Counted from the first letter of the stretch, positions 27,769 through 36,738 are shown. The stretch: 64,000 bases of DNA from Bacillota bacterium (GCA_023433505.1 JAEZCO010000091.1:62001-126000); one strand, 5' to 3'. The notes: generated by a model from the sequence alone, not told the origin. Program-made: numbers and translations.

Positions 27769-29586
27769 TTAACTGACGCTGGAATACCCCAGCTCACTTT
27801 CCAGATCGTTCTCAAGAGCATTCTGGATATCCCATATCCTCCGGTACAGGCCGGACTGTGTGATGAGCTCCTCATGGGTCCCGGATTGCACCAGTTCCCC
27901 TTTGTCAAGAACCAGGATCAGATCGGATTCCGATACGGTCGCCACCCTATGGGATATGATAAAGGTAGTAACATCCTTGCTTCTTTCCTTTAAGGCCTTT
28001 CTTATCTGTGCATCGGTTTCGGTATCCACAGCGCTCAGGGAATCATCAAAGATCAATACCGGGTAATCGTTAATTACCGTCCTTGCGATTGTCACCCTTT
28101 GCTTCTGGCCTCCCGAAAGGGTTACGCCCCTTTCTCCCACCAGCGTATCATAGCCTTTGTCAAACTCCTTGATTACATCATGTACGGCTGCTATACCCGC
28201 TGCTTCATAGACTTCCTCTTCCCTCACATTGCTTCTCGCCAGACCGATGTTTTCCATGATTGTCTTGGAATAAAGGAAAGGCTCCTGACTCACCATTCCC
28301 ACATTCTTGCGCAGCCATTCCTTGCTTATCCGGTTTAATTCTGTTCCGTCTATTTTTATTGACCCGCTGTCATAGTCATAGAGCCTCAGCAGCAGGTTGA
28401 CCAAAGTCGTTTTGCCGGACCCTGTGGGACCCATGACGGAAACTGTCTGGCCTTTTTTCACATGAAAGGAGATGTTTTTCAGAAGCTCGCTGCCTTCCCC
28501 GTAGCCGAAGGACACATTTTTGAATTCGATATCCCCCTGAACCCTGGGCCTGAGTCCATTCTCATCCATGGCTTCCGAAGGGATGTCCAGGATCTCCTGT
28601 ATACGCCCTGCGGAAACGAAAGACTTGCCCATGTCGGTAAGTATCTGGCCCATTTGTCTTACAGGCCACAGAAGCATACCCTCATAAGTGGCGAAGACCA
28701 TCAGGGTGCCGATGGAAATCCTTCCGCTAACAGCCCAATAGGAGCCCAGTACCAGTATTGCGCCTATCTGCAGAAGACAGAGCAGGTCGGAGGAGGACCA
28801 GTAAAAGGCAAACAGCCGCATCATCTTGAACCCAAGGTTTCTGAACTCCAGATTTTTTTCTTCGAATTTATCCACCTCGTAGGCCTGCCGGGCAAATGCC
28901 CTAACAACCCTGGCGCCCGTGAGGTTTTCCTGGAGTACCGTGGTTACCCGGCCCTCCGCCTCATCAAACTTTTGAAAGATATTCTTCATCTTAACAAAGA
29001 ATACAACGGCAAATACGAAAATAATCGGGATTATAATCATGGATACCAGCGCCAGCTTAGCGTCCAGGGAAAACATGATCCAGCTTACCATGGAAACCAT
29101 GAATAGCGCTCTCCCTATTTCTACAAACTGGACCGCCAGGAACCTTCTCACAGTATCTACATCAGAAGTGCATCTTTGCACCAGATCTCCGGTTTTGGCC
29201 TTCACGTGTTCATCATATGTCAGCTCCTGAAGGTGTCCGAACAAATTATCCCGTATATTTCTGGCAATGGACTCGGATGCAACCGCAGACCATTTGCCCT
29301 TGAGGTAAAGGAATACACCGTTCAAGGCCGTCAGTATGACTATGGCCAGGCCGCAGATCCAAAGATTGCGTATGAGCGTTTCCTTTCCTCCAATGCTATT
29401 TATGTAGCTTATGGCCCATTCAGGCAATTCCATGGGCTTGCTGCCGATAATGGAATCGATTGTCGTGCGTATAACAAGCGGAACTATGGTGGAAAACAAG
29501 GTAGCAAGACCAATGGATACCACAGCCCCCAGGTAAAGCAGCCTGTAACCCTTCATAAATTTCCACAGCAGTGTTAGTTTTTTCAT
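27769..29586 (-). CDS. ABC exporter subunit, degenerate NBD (BmrC-like)
   Basis: A 605-residue exporter half-transporter: six-helix membrane domain (about 10-320), then an ATPase domain with Walker A GPTGSGKTT and signature LSGGQKQR. The Walker B is PVLIFDDSLSAVD, so Asp stands where the catalytic Glu is expected. This substitution marks the non-catalytic site of asymmetric heterodimeric exporters. The gene precedes the canonical partner, the same order as bmrC-bmrD. Its 5' region is 730 bases long and carries a promoter, a leader ORF and two terminators, indicating conditional expression. Confidence 0.92.
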   Translation of the reverse strand: MKKLTLLWKFMKGYRLLYLGAVVSIGLATLFSTIVPLVIRTTIDSIIGSKPMELPEWAISYINSIGGKETLIRNLWICGLAIVILTALNGVFLYLKGKWSAVASESIARNIRDNLFGHLQELTYDEHVKAKTGDLVQRCTSDVDTVRRFLAVQFVEIGRALFMVSMVSWIMFSLDAKLALVSMIIIPIIFVFAVVFFVKMKNIFQKFDEAEGRVTTVLQENLTGARVVRAFARQAYEVDKFEEKNLEFRNLGFKMMRLFAFYWSSSDLLCLLQIGAILVLGSYWAVSGRISIGTLMVFATYEGMLLWPVRQMGQILTDMGKSFVSAGRIQEILDIPSEAMDENGLRPRVQGDIEFKNVSFGYGEGSELLKNISFHVKKGQTVSVMGPTGSGKTTLVNLLLRLYDYDSGSIKIDGTELNRISKEWLRKNVGMVSQEPFLYSKTIMENIGLARSNVREEEVYEAAGIAAVHDVIKEFDKGYDTLVGERGVTLSGGQKQRVTIARTVINDYPVLIFDDSLSAVDTETDAQIRKALKERSKDVTTFIISHRVATVSESDLILVLDKGELVQSGTHEELITQSGLYRRIWDIQNALENDLESELGYSSVS

Positions 29587-29666
29587 TTTGTCACCATCCT
29601 TAACATCGTTGTCATTTTTTCAAAACAAAAGCCTCGGAGGCATCGAGCCCCACTCGCCTTTCTTCA

Positions 29667-29720
29667 ACTACTGCGGAAGTTTTGATTTCCGAGAAAATCC
29701 AATGGAACTTTCGCAGTAGT
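29667..29720 (-). promoter_or_regulatory. Hairpin in exporter leader
   Basis: ACTACTGCGGAAGTT pairs with AACTTTCGCAGTAGT (one mismatch) over a 24-base loop, without a T-run. A smaller hairpin, ATTCGGC/GCCGAAT, is at 29728-29746. Both lie between terminator 2 and the exporter start and would be the last structured part of the 5' leader. Confidence 0.5.
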
Positions 29721-29752
29721 ATAAGTGATTCGGCTATTGGCCGAATACCGCA

Positions 29753-29786
29753 AATAAAAAAGCCAAAGACCTTGGTCCATGGCTTT
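29753..29786 (-). terminator. Leader terminator 2
   Basis: On the minus strand AAAAGCCATGGACC, short loop, GGTCTTTGGC, then TTTTTTATTT. It is an intrinsic terminator located between the leader ORF and the exporter gene, so it must be bypassed for exporter expression. It shares GCCATGG and TGGCTTTT with terminator 1. Confidence 0.7.
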
Positions 29787-29853
29787 TAATTTAATTCGGT
29801 TGTATCCGGATACGCGCTCTGCCGGCCGGCAAACGGGATTCCTTCCGCATCAA

Positions 29854-29890
29854 ATAATAAAAGCCAGAGGTTTTTGGTCAACCCATGGCT
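29854..29890 (-). terminator. Leader terminator 1
   Basis: On the minus strand AGCCATGGGTT, a short loop, AACCTCTGGCT, then TTTATTATTT. It begins about 29 bases after the stop codon of the leader ORF, a distance that allows a ribosome stalled on the ORF to alter folding. Confidence 0.65.
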
Positions 29891-29918
29891 CTCTTATCAT
29901 GATATGCTATCGGTACTG

Positions 29919-30035
29919 TCAGACGACCGGGGAAGCATACTCAGAGACACAGGCTGTGATTTTTAGATCTCTATTTCCTGCCGAGGCATTATGCCCAAAG
30001 CGTTTTGCACTGATAAAAACTATGGTTCCACTCAC
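29919..30035 (-). CDS. Putative leader peptide of exporter operon
   Basis: A short frame of 38 residues plus stop, too short for usual gene calls. It starts at GTG (30035), 11 bases after GGAG of AAAGGAG; an in-frame GTG at 30044 is only 2 bases from the same site. The product begins VSGTIVFISAKRFGHNAS and ends CVSEYASPVV, with no known motif. It lies directly downstream of a strong promoter and directly upstream of two terminators and a BmrCD-like exporter, the layout of the BmrB regulatory peptide of Bacillus subtilis. No sequence similarity to BmrB is claimed. The role as a translation-sensing leader is inference. Confidence 0.5.
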   Translation of the reverse strand: MSGTIVFISAKRFGHNASAGNRDLKITACVSEYASPVV

Positions 30036-30080
30036 AAAAATCACAACTCCTTTCTCTTTTTTGCTTTAACCTACTTAAAT

Positions 30081-30109
30081 ACTATAACTGGTAATTGGAA
30101 ATTATGCAA
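30081..30109 (-). promoter_or_regulatory. Sigma-A promoter of exporter leader
   Basis: On the minus strand TTGCAT, 17 bases, TATAGT. The expected transcription start is near 30074, giving an untranslated leader of about 490 bases before the exporter gene. The stretch 29587-30318 holds this promoter, the leader ORF, the terminators and hairpins, and the upstream region of the divergent glycosyltransferase-like gene. Confidence 0.7.
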
Positions 30110-30318
30110 CAGTTTTTCACAATGTAATCTTCCTGTAACATTCACCCGGTCCTTTGCATATTGTATTTTCACTGGGATTCATTGCAAACAGTCTTTCCCA
30201 TACGGTAAAAACGGGTTATTTTTTATCTTTCAAATTTTTATGAATGCTGGTAATATAGAATGGTTGGCAGTTGCCGGCTTGAAATCAGTTTAATTTATTT
30301 GACAAGGAGGATTGGCCA

Positions 30319-31635
30319 TTGATCAGAGAATCTGCCTGGGTAATATCCGCCAATATGGGTCTGGGTCATCAAAGAGCTACTTATCCGCTGCGGGACATGG
30401 CATATAAGGATGTTCAGCTTTTCGGCGAAAATGTCACCAGTTCCAAAAGAGAAAAAAAATTATGGCGGGTTTTTCAAAATTCCTATGAATTTTTATCCAA
30501 AACCAGGCAGTTGTGGATTATCGGTCCATCCCTGTACAGTCTTCTGGAAAAGCTGCAGAACATATCGCCTTACTACCCGTTCCGGGATCAATCAAGGCCT
30601 TCTCTCCAGCTGAAATCCCTCTATTCCCTGATCCGGCGCGGCCTTGGAAATGGTCTCAGTTCCATGCTTTCGACAAAGACCCTCCCTGTGGTCACATCCT
30701 TTTATGCAGCGGCAATCGCAGCCGAGGAAAGGACCGACCTGCCGGTATACTGCATTATCTGTGACGCCGATATAAACCGGGCATGGGTTGCGGAAAATCC
30801 GAAAAAGAGCAGGATCATCTATTTTGCGCCTTGCGGACACGCATTGAGAAGACTGAGACAATATGGCGTTCCCGATGAAAGGATTTTCCTGACCGGCTTT
30901 CCGCTGCCACAGGAAAATATCGGCGGACCTGAAATGCATATTCTTCGTGAGGACCTTGCCAAACGCCTCATCCGCCTGGACCCTTCCAGAAGGTTCAGAA
31001 CGATTCATGGCGAAGAGGCAAAGTACTACCTTGGCAAGTATTGGAACCCTGAATATTCCGATACCTCCCTTACCCTGACCTATGCTGTCGGCGGCGCCGG
31101 CGCCCAGGCGGAAATTGCCGAAGGTGTGCTTAACAGCCTGACTCCGAAAATACTGGAGGGCAAAATCAGGTTGAATCTGGTGGCAGCTCATCGCAGCGAA
31201 GTAAGGCAGTATTTTCTGAAGTTAATTGAAAAGCATGGCCTTACCCGGTGCAATAACATCAAAGTAATCTATAATTCCGATAAAAACCAGTATTTTGAAG
31301 AGTTCAACAAGATATTAAGGACCACGGACATCCTGTGGACCAAGCCCTCGGAGCTCTCCTTCTACTGCGGCCTTGCAATCCCCATTATCATCGCTCCCCC
31401 CATAGGCCCGCACGAAGTCTTTAATCAGCGCTGGATCCGTGATCTGGGCGCAGGCTTTCACCAGGAGGAGCCCAAATATTGCGGCGAATGGCTGATGGAG
31501 TTTCTGACGGACGGCCGCCTGGCCCAGGCAGCCTGGGATGGCTTTCTTTACGGGCGTAAGCTGGGCGCCTACAAGATCGCAGACGTTATTGCCACCGGCA
31601 AAATGGAGAGGCAATATTCACCGCTCAGGCGGTAG
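30319..31635 (+). CDS. GT-B glycosyltransferase-like protein
   Basis: A 438-residue protein starting at TTG, 8 bases after an AAGGAGG site. The N-terminal WVISANMGLGHQRATYPLR resembles the glycine-rich first loop of MurG/MGDG synthase-type GT-B enzymes (GxGH). The C-terminal half has LTLTYAVGGAGAQAEIAEGVL and DILWTKPSELSFYCGLAIPIIIAPPIGPHE segments, which match the nucleotide-sugar side of that fold. No signal peptide and no membrane segment; it is probably a cytosolic or membrane-associated transferase acting on a lipid or cell-wall acceptor. A possible -10 (TAATAT at 30251) precedes it. I do not recognise the exact family. Confidence 0.6.
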   Translation: MIRESAWVISANMGLGHQRATYPLRDMAYKDVQLFGENVTSSKREKKLWRVFQNSYEFLSKTRQLWIIGPSLYSLLEKLQNISPYYPFRDQSRPSLQLKSLYSLIRRGLGNGLSSMLSTKTLPVVTSFYAAAIAAEERTDLPVYCIICDADINRAWVAENPKKSRIIYFAPCGHALRRLRQYGVPDERIFLTGFPLPQENIGGPEMHILREDLAKRLIRLDPSRRFRTIHGEEAKYYLGKYWNPEYSDTSLTLTYAVGGAGAQAEIAEGVLNSLTPKILEGKIRLNLVAAHRSEVRQYFLKLIEKHGLTRCNNIKVIYNSDKNQYFEEFNKILRTTDILWTKPSELSFYCGLAIPIIIAPPIGPHEVFNQRWIRDLGAGFHQEEPKYCGEWLMEFLTDGRLAQAAWDGFLYGRKLGAYKIADVIATGKMERQYSPLRR

Positions 31636-31690
31636 TTTGGACAGCATGTCCGAAAGGCGGACAAGCAATATACTGCAAAGGAGATTGAAA

Positions 31691-32578
31691 TTGACAGAAT
31701 CATTCATGGACAGGTTAAATGTAAGCCGCCCCAAAGCATTGTTTCTGCTGGTATTGACGGCATTGCTGTGGAGCTTTGGAGGGCTTCTCATCAAGCTGGT
31801 AAATTGGAACCCCATGGCAATAGCGGGCATGCGGAGCTCCATCGCCGCCTTGTTGATGCTGTTTCTCATCCGCAAGCCGGTATTTAATTTTACATTTGCA
31901 CAAATCGCAGGCGCCCTAGCCTATGCGGGGACCGTCATCCTGTTTGTATTTGCCAACAAACTGACCACAGCTGCAAATGCAATCCTTCTTCAATATACGG
32001 CGCCGGTATATGTGGCATTTCTGGGCGCATGGTTCCTGAAAGAGCGGGTCCGGCCATCCGACTGGATAACCATCGTCATGGTATTAGGCGGAATGGTATT
32101 GTTCTTCTTTGACGATCTCAAAGGAGGAAGTCTCACAGGAAACATCCTTGGCGTATTGAGCGGCTTGAGCTTCGCTGTTACCATCCTGTGCCTGCGCAGT
32201 CAGAAGGCGTCTACCCCCTTACTCACCGTATTCTGGGGGAACGTGCTTACAGCATTGATAGGGCTTCCGTTTATGTTCAGCGCCATGCCGGATGCGTCAA
32301 GCTGGCTGGGATTGCTGCTGCTGGGTGTTTTCCAGCTCGGATTGTCCTACATTTTCTATACCATTGCCATAAAAAAGGTATCGGCCCTGGAAGCTATCCT
32401 GATCCCCGTCATCGAGCCGCTGCTCAACCCTGTGTTTGTCCTCATTTTCGTAGGGGAAATCCCCGGCCCGTGGTCCCTCGCCGGAGGCGCAATTGTTTTG
32501 GTTTCCATCACCCTGCGATGTGTTTATTCGGTTTTGAAACCGCAAAAAATCGAACAGCCGGAGACCGAAGCAATGTAG
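31691..32578 (+). CDS. EamA/DMT family transporter
   Basis: About 295 residues with ten hydrophobic segments arranged as two EamA repeats, the drug/metabolite transporter pattern. The frame is open from 31538, overlapping the preceding gene, but the TTG at 31691 has an AAAGGAG site 7 bases upstream and puts the first helix (ALFLLVLTALLWSFGGLLI) near residue 15, so I chose it. It follows the GT-B gene by 55 bases and is probably cotranscribed. Substrate unknown; the family exports amino acids, nucleotides and other small solutes. A weak GC-rich stem (GGGGCC/GGCCCC at 32588-32608) follows. Confidence 0.88.
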   Translation: MTESFMDRLNVSRPKALFLLVLTALLWSFGGLLIKLVNWNPMAIAGMRSSIAALLMLFLIRKPVFNFTFAQIAGALAYAGTVILFVFANKLTTAANAILLQYTAPVYVAFLGAWFLKERVRPSDWITIVMVLGGMVLFFFDDLKGGSLTGNILGVLSGLSFAVTILCLRSQKASTPLLTVFWGNVLTALIGLPFMFSAMPDASSWLGLLLLGVFQLGLSYIFYTIAIKKVSALEAILIPVIEPLLNPVFVLIFVGEIPGPWSLAGGAIVLVSITLRCVYSVLKPQKIEQPETEAM

Positions 32579-32628
32579 AGTGAAACAGGGGCCATTGACG
32601 GCGGCCCCTTGTCGATAGGATACAAAAC

Positions 32629-33459
32629 CTAATACATCTTTGAAATAATGAAAGATACAAATCTGGCAGGCAAGAACCTTTTCAAAAAAACGAACACCTT
32701 ATATTGCAGACCTACAATGACTCTTACGGGCGGATTTTTTTTACCGATGATCCTGTATACCTGCTTCGCAACCACGACAGGATCAGGCCCATTGGTTTCA
32801 TCCTTAATCATTACTCCCACGGATTTCTTGAAGGTATCCCTATAAACCGAATGCTCATTGGCGTCGGCTACAAATATTCTGCTGTCGGTAAAGCCGGTCT
32901 TTGTATCCCCCGGTTCAATGATGGACACTTTCACCCCAAAGGGCTTCAATTCAGTGCGAAGAGCCTCACTTACAGCTTCGACGGCAACCTTGCTGGCACA
33001 GTACATGGACTGGAAGGGAATGGGAAACTGCGCTGCCACGGAAGAAATGTTCACTATCAGTCCATTGCAATTCTTCCGCATGATGGGAGCCACCTGCCGG
33101 ATGACCCGGTGCGTGCCGAAAAAGTTTGTATCGATCTGCCGATGCACCTCTTCCGGCGAGGAATCCTCCACAGAGCCTGCTATGCCCATTCCGGCATTAT
33201 TCACTACGATATCTATGCTTCCTTCGGCTTCAAGTACTTGTGCTATTGTGCTTTTAACAGATTCTTCACTGCAAACATCCATCTGCAGCATTCTGATAAA
33301 GCCGTTTCCGTCAGGGGCCTCATCCCGGCCTGCGGCCGGCGGTTTTCTTGAAGTCCCGTATACCTTGTAGCCCTTATCTTTCAACAATGTGGCAATCGAT
33401 TTTCCTATGCCTGACGATGCACCGGTTACCAGTACCACTTTTCCGTAAGGTGATCCCAT
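32629..33459 (-). CDS. Short-chain dehydrogenase/reductase (SDR)
   Basis: About 276 residues of a classical SDR. The NAD(P)-binding TGASSGIG lies near residue 12, NNAGMGIAG near 95, and the active site has SSVAAQFPIPFQSMYCASK with Ser, Tyr and Lys in the correct YxxxK spacing. The open frame begins at 33594, but the ATG at 33459 with an AGGGGG site gives the standard SDR N-terminus (GSPYGKVVLVTGASSGIG). The C-terminal IGLQYKVFVFLKRFLPARFV is hydrophobic and basic, suggesting membrane association. It is convergent with the EamA gene. Substrate unknown. Confidence 0.9.
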   Translation of the reverse strand: MGSPYGKVVLVTGASSGIGKSIATLLKDKGYKVYGTSRKPPAAGRDEAPDGNGFIRMLQMDVCSEESVKSTIAQVLEAEGSIDIVVNNAGMGIAGSVEDSSPEEVHRQIDTNFFGTHRVIRQVAPIMRKNCNGLIVNISSVAAQFPIPFQSMYCASKVAVEAVSEALRTELKPFGVKVSIIEPGDTKTGFTDSRIFVADANEHSVYRDTFKKSVGVMIKDETNGPDPVVVAKQVYRIIGKKNPPVRVIVGLQYKVFVFLKRFLPARFVSFIISKMY

Positions 33460-33717
33460 CTCTTGTCGTCCCCCTTTTAAAAATATGAGTAAGCCCGGAA
33501 TTCGGCCTCTATGCCACTGTAAAACATACACCGCAGCGTCGCCGCTTCTGGCGATGACAAAGGAATCCGTCATCAATGGTTTCCTTATTTGCAAAATATA
33601 GCTACATTATATACCATTGTATCAAAATGTAAATATATAAGTCATGAGTGTACCATACCTTTGCTAAGCACATCCCGCAGGCATGGCCGGGTATTTTCCG
33701 GTATTTTTAAAATGGTC

Positions 33718-33751
33718 AAAAAAAAGGAATAGCTCCCGGCGGAGGTATTCC
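33718..33751 (-). terminator. Rho-independent terminator after ROK kinase
   Basis: On the minus strand GGAATA-CCTCC-GCCG-GGAG-TATTCC followed by TTTTTTTT. It ends the ten-gene mannoside operon 16 bases past the kinase stop. Confidence 0.9.
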
Positions 33752-33766
33752 CTGATTCATTTTCAT

Positions 33767-34690
33767 TTATTCCGTGCCTTTGAAAAAACAACCCGCGATC
33801 CCTATCATGGCACTGATATCCAGCCGGCTTGAAACTTCAATCCTCAGGTCCTCCATGCCAGGCTCCTGCAGAATACCCTCTGCGAAAAGATCATAGCCTC
33901 TGGAAATCCCGCCGCCGATCACCAGAACCTCCGGCTTGAAGGGAAGCACATACAGCTTCAGTATTTCACCCATCATCCGTCCAAAGGCATGATAGGAAGC
34001 TTTTGCACGGCTGTTTCCGTCACGCGCAAGCAGAGCGATATCCCTGACATCAAATTTTTCCGTATCAAATCCATGTTCACGGGCTATGTTCAAAAATCCT
34101 CTTTTGGACAGATAGTCATCTACAACGCTGTCTTTATACGGCATATGAAAAATATATCCCTCTTCGGGTATGCCGTATTCTCCCTTTACAATCCGGTCCC
34201 GCTCCAGAAAAGTGGAGCCGCAGCCGGTACCCAGGGTTATATAGGCGCCTCTGCCTGAGCCTTTTCCCTTGCCCGCATGAAACTCTCCCAAGGCAAAGGC
34301 AGCCGCATCATTCATGAAAATCAACGGAACCTTTTGCACAGCGGCAAACCTGCTTCTGCCGGCCAGCTCCCTTTTTAGCCATTGGCCTACGTTGACTCCG
34401 TAAATGGATTCAAACTTGCCGATTCCGGTGTTATAGCAAATTCCCTTCTCATAGTCGAAGGGCCCCGGAAATGCCAAGCCGATCCCGTCGATTCGGCTTT
34501 CAAGGCCCTTTAGCTTTTGCAGGTGCGTTTCAATAATCCATAAGAAATTCTCGAGAATGTCCTGCCTGTTTTGGCCGGATAGGGCGGGATGCTCTTCGCG
34601 GAAACCGTCCGGCACGCTAAAGCTATCGTCTACAATGCCGGATTTGACGGAAGTCCCTCCTACATCCAGGGCTATTACATATTTTTGCAA
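33767..34690 (-). CDS. ROK family sugar kinase (probable mannokinase/glucokinase)
   Basis: A 307-residue sugar kinase. The ATP-binding phosphate-1 motif DVGGTSVKSGIVD is at 8-20, FPGPFDYEKG and FMNDAAAFALGE hold the catalytic Asp, and GTGCGSTFL and VIGGGISRG complete the fold. The usual ROK zinc motif (CxCGxxGC) is absent. It is the last gene of the operon with a GH38-type gene and a mannose-6-phosphate isomerase fusion, so phosphorylation of free mannose is the most economical assignment. It follows the isomerase by 58 bases. Confidence 0.88.
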   Translation of the reverse strand: MQKYVIALDVGGTSVKSGIVDDSFSVPDGFREEHPALSGQNRQDILENFLWIIETHLQKLKGLESRIDGIGLAFPGPFDYEKGICYNTGIGKFESIYGVNVGQWLKRELAGRSRFAAVQKVPLIFMNDAAAFALGEFHAGKGKGSGRGAYITLGTGCGSTFLERDRIVKGEYGIPEEGYIFHMPYKDSVVDDYLSKRGFLNIAREHGFDTEKFDVRDIALLARDGNSRAKASYHAFGRMMGEILKLYVLPFKPEVLVIGGGISRGYDLFAEGILQEPGMEDLRIEVSSRLDISAMIGIAGCFFKGTE

Positions 34691-34748
34691 AGAACTCCTC
34701 CTTTTTTATTGAGGTATTGGGTCAGCTTGGCTCCAAGCTTTGTATATT

Positions 34749-36509
34749 TCAGAGTCTTACATAAGCTTTAACGGTGGCATGCATTTTTTCCGCGTCTGCG
34801 CCATAGGGGCGGATGGTATACTCTCCGACGGCAGCCGGAATTACAAAAGTCTCGGCATAATGAACCACAAAGGGCTTAAACTTGCCTGCCGGGCTTTCAA
34901 TAACAGCTTCCTCACCCTCCACCAGGTTAAGGACATTGACTCTGCCTTCGGTATCATGCAAAACGGCTTTTGTAAACCAATGCCTCCGGGTCTCGATAAA
35001 TTCCCTTTCATGCAGGCCTGTCTTCTCTTCTGTCCAGCCGTCGCCTTCCGCAAGCTTTTCCACACGGTTGACCAGATTTTCCGAAGTCCATTCCGTATCC
35101 CTATGCCATTGTATGTTTTTCCACCCGTGCTTCAAATGGATGGGACGGGGCCTTCCGTCCATGCCCATCCTTCCCCAATCCCACAGCTTGAAGGTGAATA
35201 TATACGGCGTTGCACTAATTTCCAGGACCATGCTGTTGCTCCCCGAGCAATGGATGGTGCCACCGGGAATAAGGAAATGGTCATGCTTTTTGGCAGGCCA
35301 GACATTCACATACTTCCCAACGTCAAAGCTCTTACCTTGCTGCGATTGTTCCAGTTCCTCCAGCATTGCACCCCTGTCCGCATTTTCCTTAAGACCGAGA
35401 TAGACCGAGGCGTCTTCCGCTGCATCCAGCAGGTAATAACTCTCATCCTGCGTATAATGCATTCCGAAGTTCTGCTGGATGTATTCGGTGAGAGGGTGAA
35501 CCTGCAAGCTCAGATTTCCTCCGTCCATTGTATCCAAAAAGTCAAACCGTATGGGAAATTCGGTGCCGAAGCGCGCATGGACCCTGTCGCCCAACAGCCC
35601 CACCGGCTCACGGAAGACAAGATCTATGGCGGGTATTTCAACCCTTACCTCCCCATAGAGCAAGTAAAGGCTATTCTCTTCAGGTACGCAGTCAAAACAC
35701 CATGCATAATTGACAGCGTCCTTCTCAAGTCCGCATACCTCCTTCATCCACTGGCCGCCCCATGGGCCGGGGTCAAAGAAGGGGACCAGCCTGAAGGGCT
35801 GTGCCGCCGCTTGTTTTAAACCTTCCAGCATTGCGTTGCCCGTGATCATCCTGGGATTTTCTTTGTGATTGGTGTCCAGAAGATAGTCGATTCTTTCAAA
35901 TAATCCTGCCTTATGCCTGTCAATTACTCTCCAATCAACGAAGAAAGCTCTTTTGTACTTTGCGGAGAATTTTTCTTCCCTGTTGTCGGCACACCAGTTT
36001 CCTATCTCCCCGCGCCTCATGCGCAATTGAATCTCCCAGCGGGCCATATCGGCATAAACCAGGATATCCGGTTCGCATACAAGAGATGCTCCGGTCCCGT
36101 ATACCAGGACACAGCCCTCTTCAACAGCATCAACCCGTTGTTTCAGAGATTTAAGCATAGCTTGATCAAAAAACTCCTCAATCCTGTGACAGGACAAAAC
36201 CCCAAATACAGGATCCTCCGTCACATTCCGTTCAATCATTTTCCAGACCCGGTTGTAATCCAGGTTTGCCTCACCTGCTTTAATAATCAGCACAGGATTT
36301 AAACCCTTCGTCACAGCCTCCAGTATTTCATCATCATATACTCCTGGATAGCAGTCAATGCAAAGAACTGTCTTGCTTTTTCCTGAAGCAGCGATATGTT
36401 TTTTCAATTCATTGATGATTGCCCCGTATCCCGCCCATGCCTCCGAATCCAGCCTGTTGACCCGTATAACGGGTTCCCGGTCATAATTGCTTTTTCTTGA
36501 CAAAGCCAT
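34749..36509 (-). CDS. Mannose-6-phosphate isomerase class I with extra N-terminal domain
   Basis: A 586-residue protein. The C-terminal 370 residues form a class I phosphomannose isomerase (cupin) with the zinc ligands in SLQVHPLTEY (QxH) and in GGTIHCSG, plus WGGQWMKEVCGL near residue 253. It converts mannose 6-phosphate to fructose 6-phosphate. The N-terminal 220 residues are not part of the classical enzyme: they start after about 45 residues with KTVLCIDCYPGVYDDEIL and include VYGTGASLV and WRVIDRHKAGLFERIDYLLD, which have the look of a kinase-like P-loop fold without a canonical Walker A. Their role is unknown. The start has a weak GGAGGAATGG site. In the operon it lies after a beta-propeller gene and before the ROK kinase. 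Confidence 0.82.
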   Translation of the reverse strand: MALSRKSNYDREPVIRVNRLDSEAWAGYGAIINELKKHIAASGKSKTVLCIDCYPGVYDDEILEAVTKGLNPVLIIKAGEANLDYNRVWKMIERNVTEDPVFGVLSCHRIEEFFDQAMLKSLKQRVDAVEEGCVLVYGTGASLVCEPDILVYADMARWEIQLRMRRGEIGNWCADNREEKFSAKYKRAFFVDWRVIDRHKAGLFERIDYLLDTNHKENPRMITGNAMLEGLKQAAAQPFRLVPFFDPGPWGGQWMKEVCGLEKDAVNYAWCFDCVPEENSLYLLYGEVRVEIPAIDLVFREPVGLLGDRVHARFGTEFPIRFDFLDTMDGGNLSLQVHPLTEYIQQNFGMHYTQDESYYLLDAAEDASVYLGLKENADRGAMLEELEQSQQGKSFDVGKYVNVWPAKKHDHFLIPGGTIHCSGSNSMVLEISATPYIFTFKLWDWGRMGMDGRPRPIHLKHGWKNIQWHRDTEWTSENLVNRVEKLAEGDGWTEEKTGLHEREFIETRRHWFTKAVLHDTEGRVNVLNLVEGEEAVIESPAGKFKPFVVHYAETFVIPAAVGEYTIRPYGADAEKMHATVKAYVRL

Positions 36510-36609
36510 TCCTCCTGTAAACTTTGAATGATCTTTTCAGATAATACCCATTTTTATTGCCGGAATAACCAACACTCCGGTCATTCAGCGAACTTATTCT
36601 ATTTCCAAT

Positions 36610-36691
36610 GGGGGCATGCCCCCATACCCCCTCGCTACGGGCGAAATGAATTCGCCCTTCGCTACACTTCGTGCGCCACGCTATACGTGGC
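36610..36691. repeat. Cluster of three perfect hairpins
   Basis: Within the gap 36510-36738: GGGGGCATGCCCCC (36610-36623), GGGCGAA-TTCGCCC (36639-36657) and GCCACG-CGTGGC (36675-36691). GC content is well above the surroundings. No T-runs follow, so they are not terminators. They may be a REP-like element or an mRNA-stabilising cluster inside the operon. Confidence 0.55.
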
Positions 36692-36738
36692 GTTTGAACA
36701 ACGTCTCTTGGAGATGCAACCTTCCATTGACAGCTTTT

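Noticed and set aside
27720..27908. Upstream extension of the second exporter gene
   Set aside because: Overlaps the first exporter gene in another frame; the TTG at 27719 has a good ribosome site.
32588..32608. GC-rich stem after the EamA gene as a terminator
   Set aside because: Only six base pairs and no proper T-run; left unlisted as a terminator.
34740..35819. 359-codon open frame on plus
   Set aside because: Lies wholly opposite the mannose-6-phosphate isomerase fusion, has no family motifs and no ribosome site; a shadow frame.
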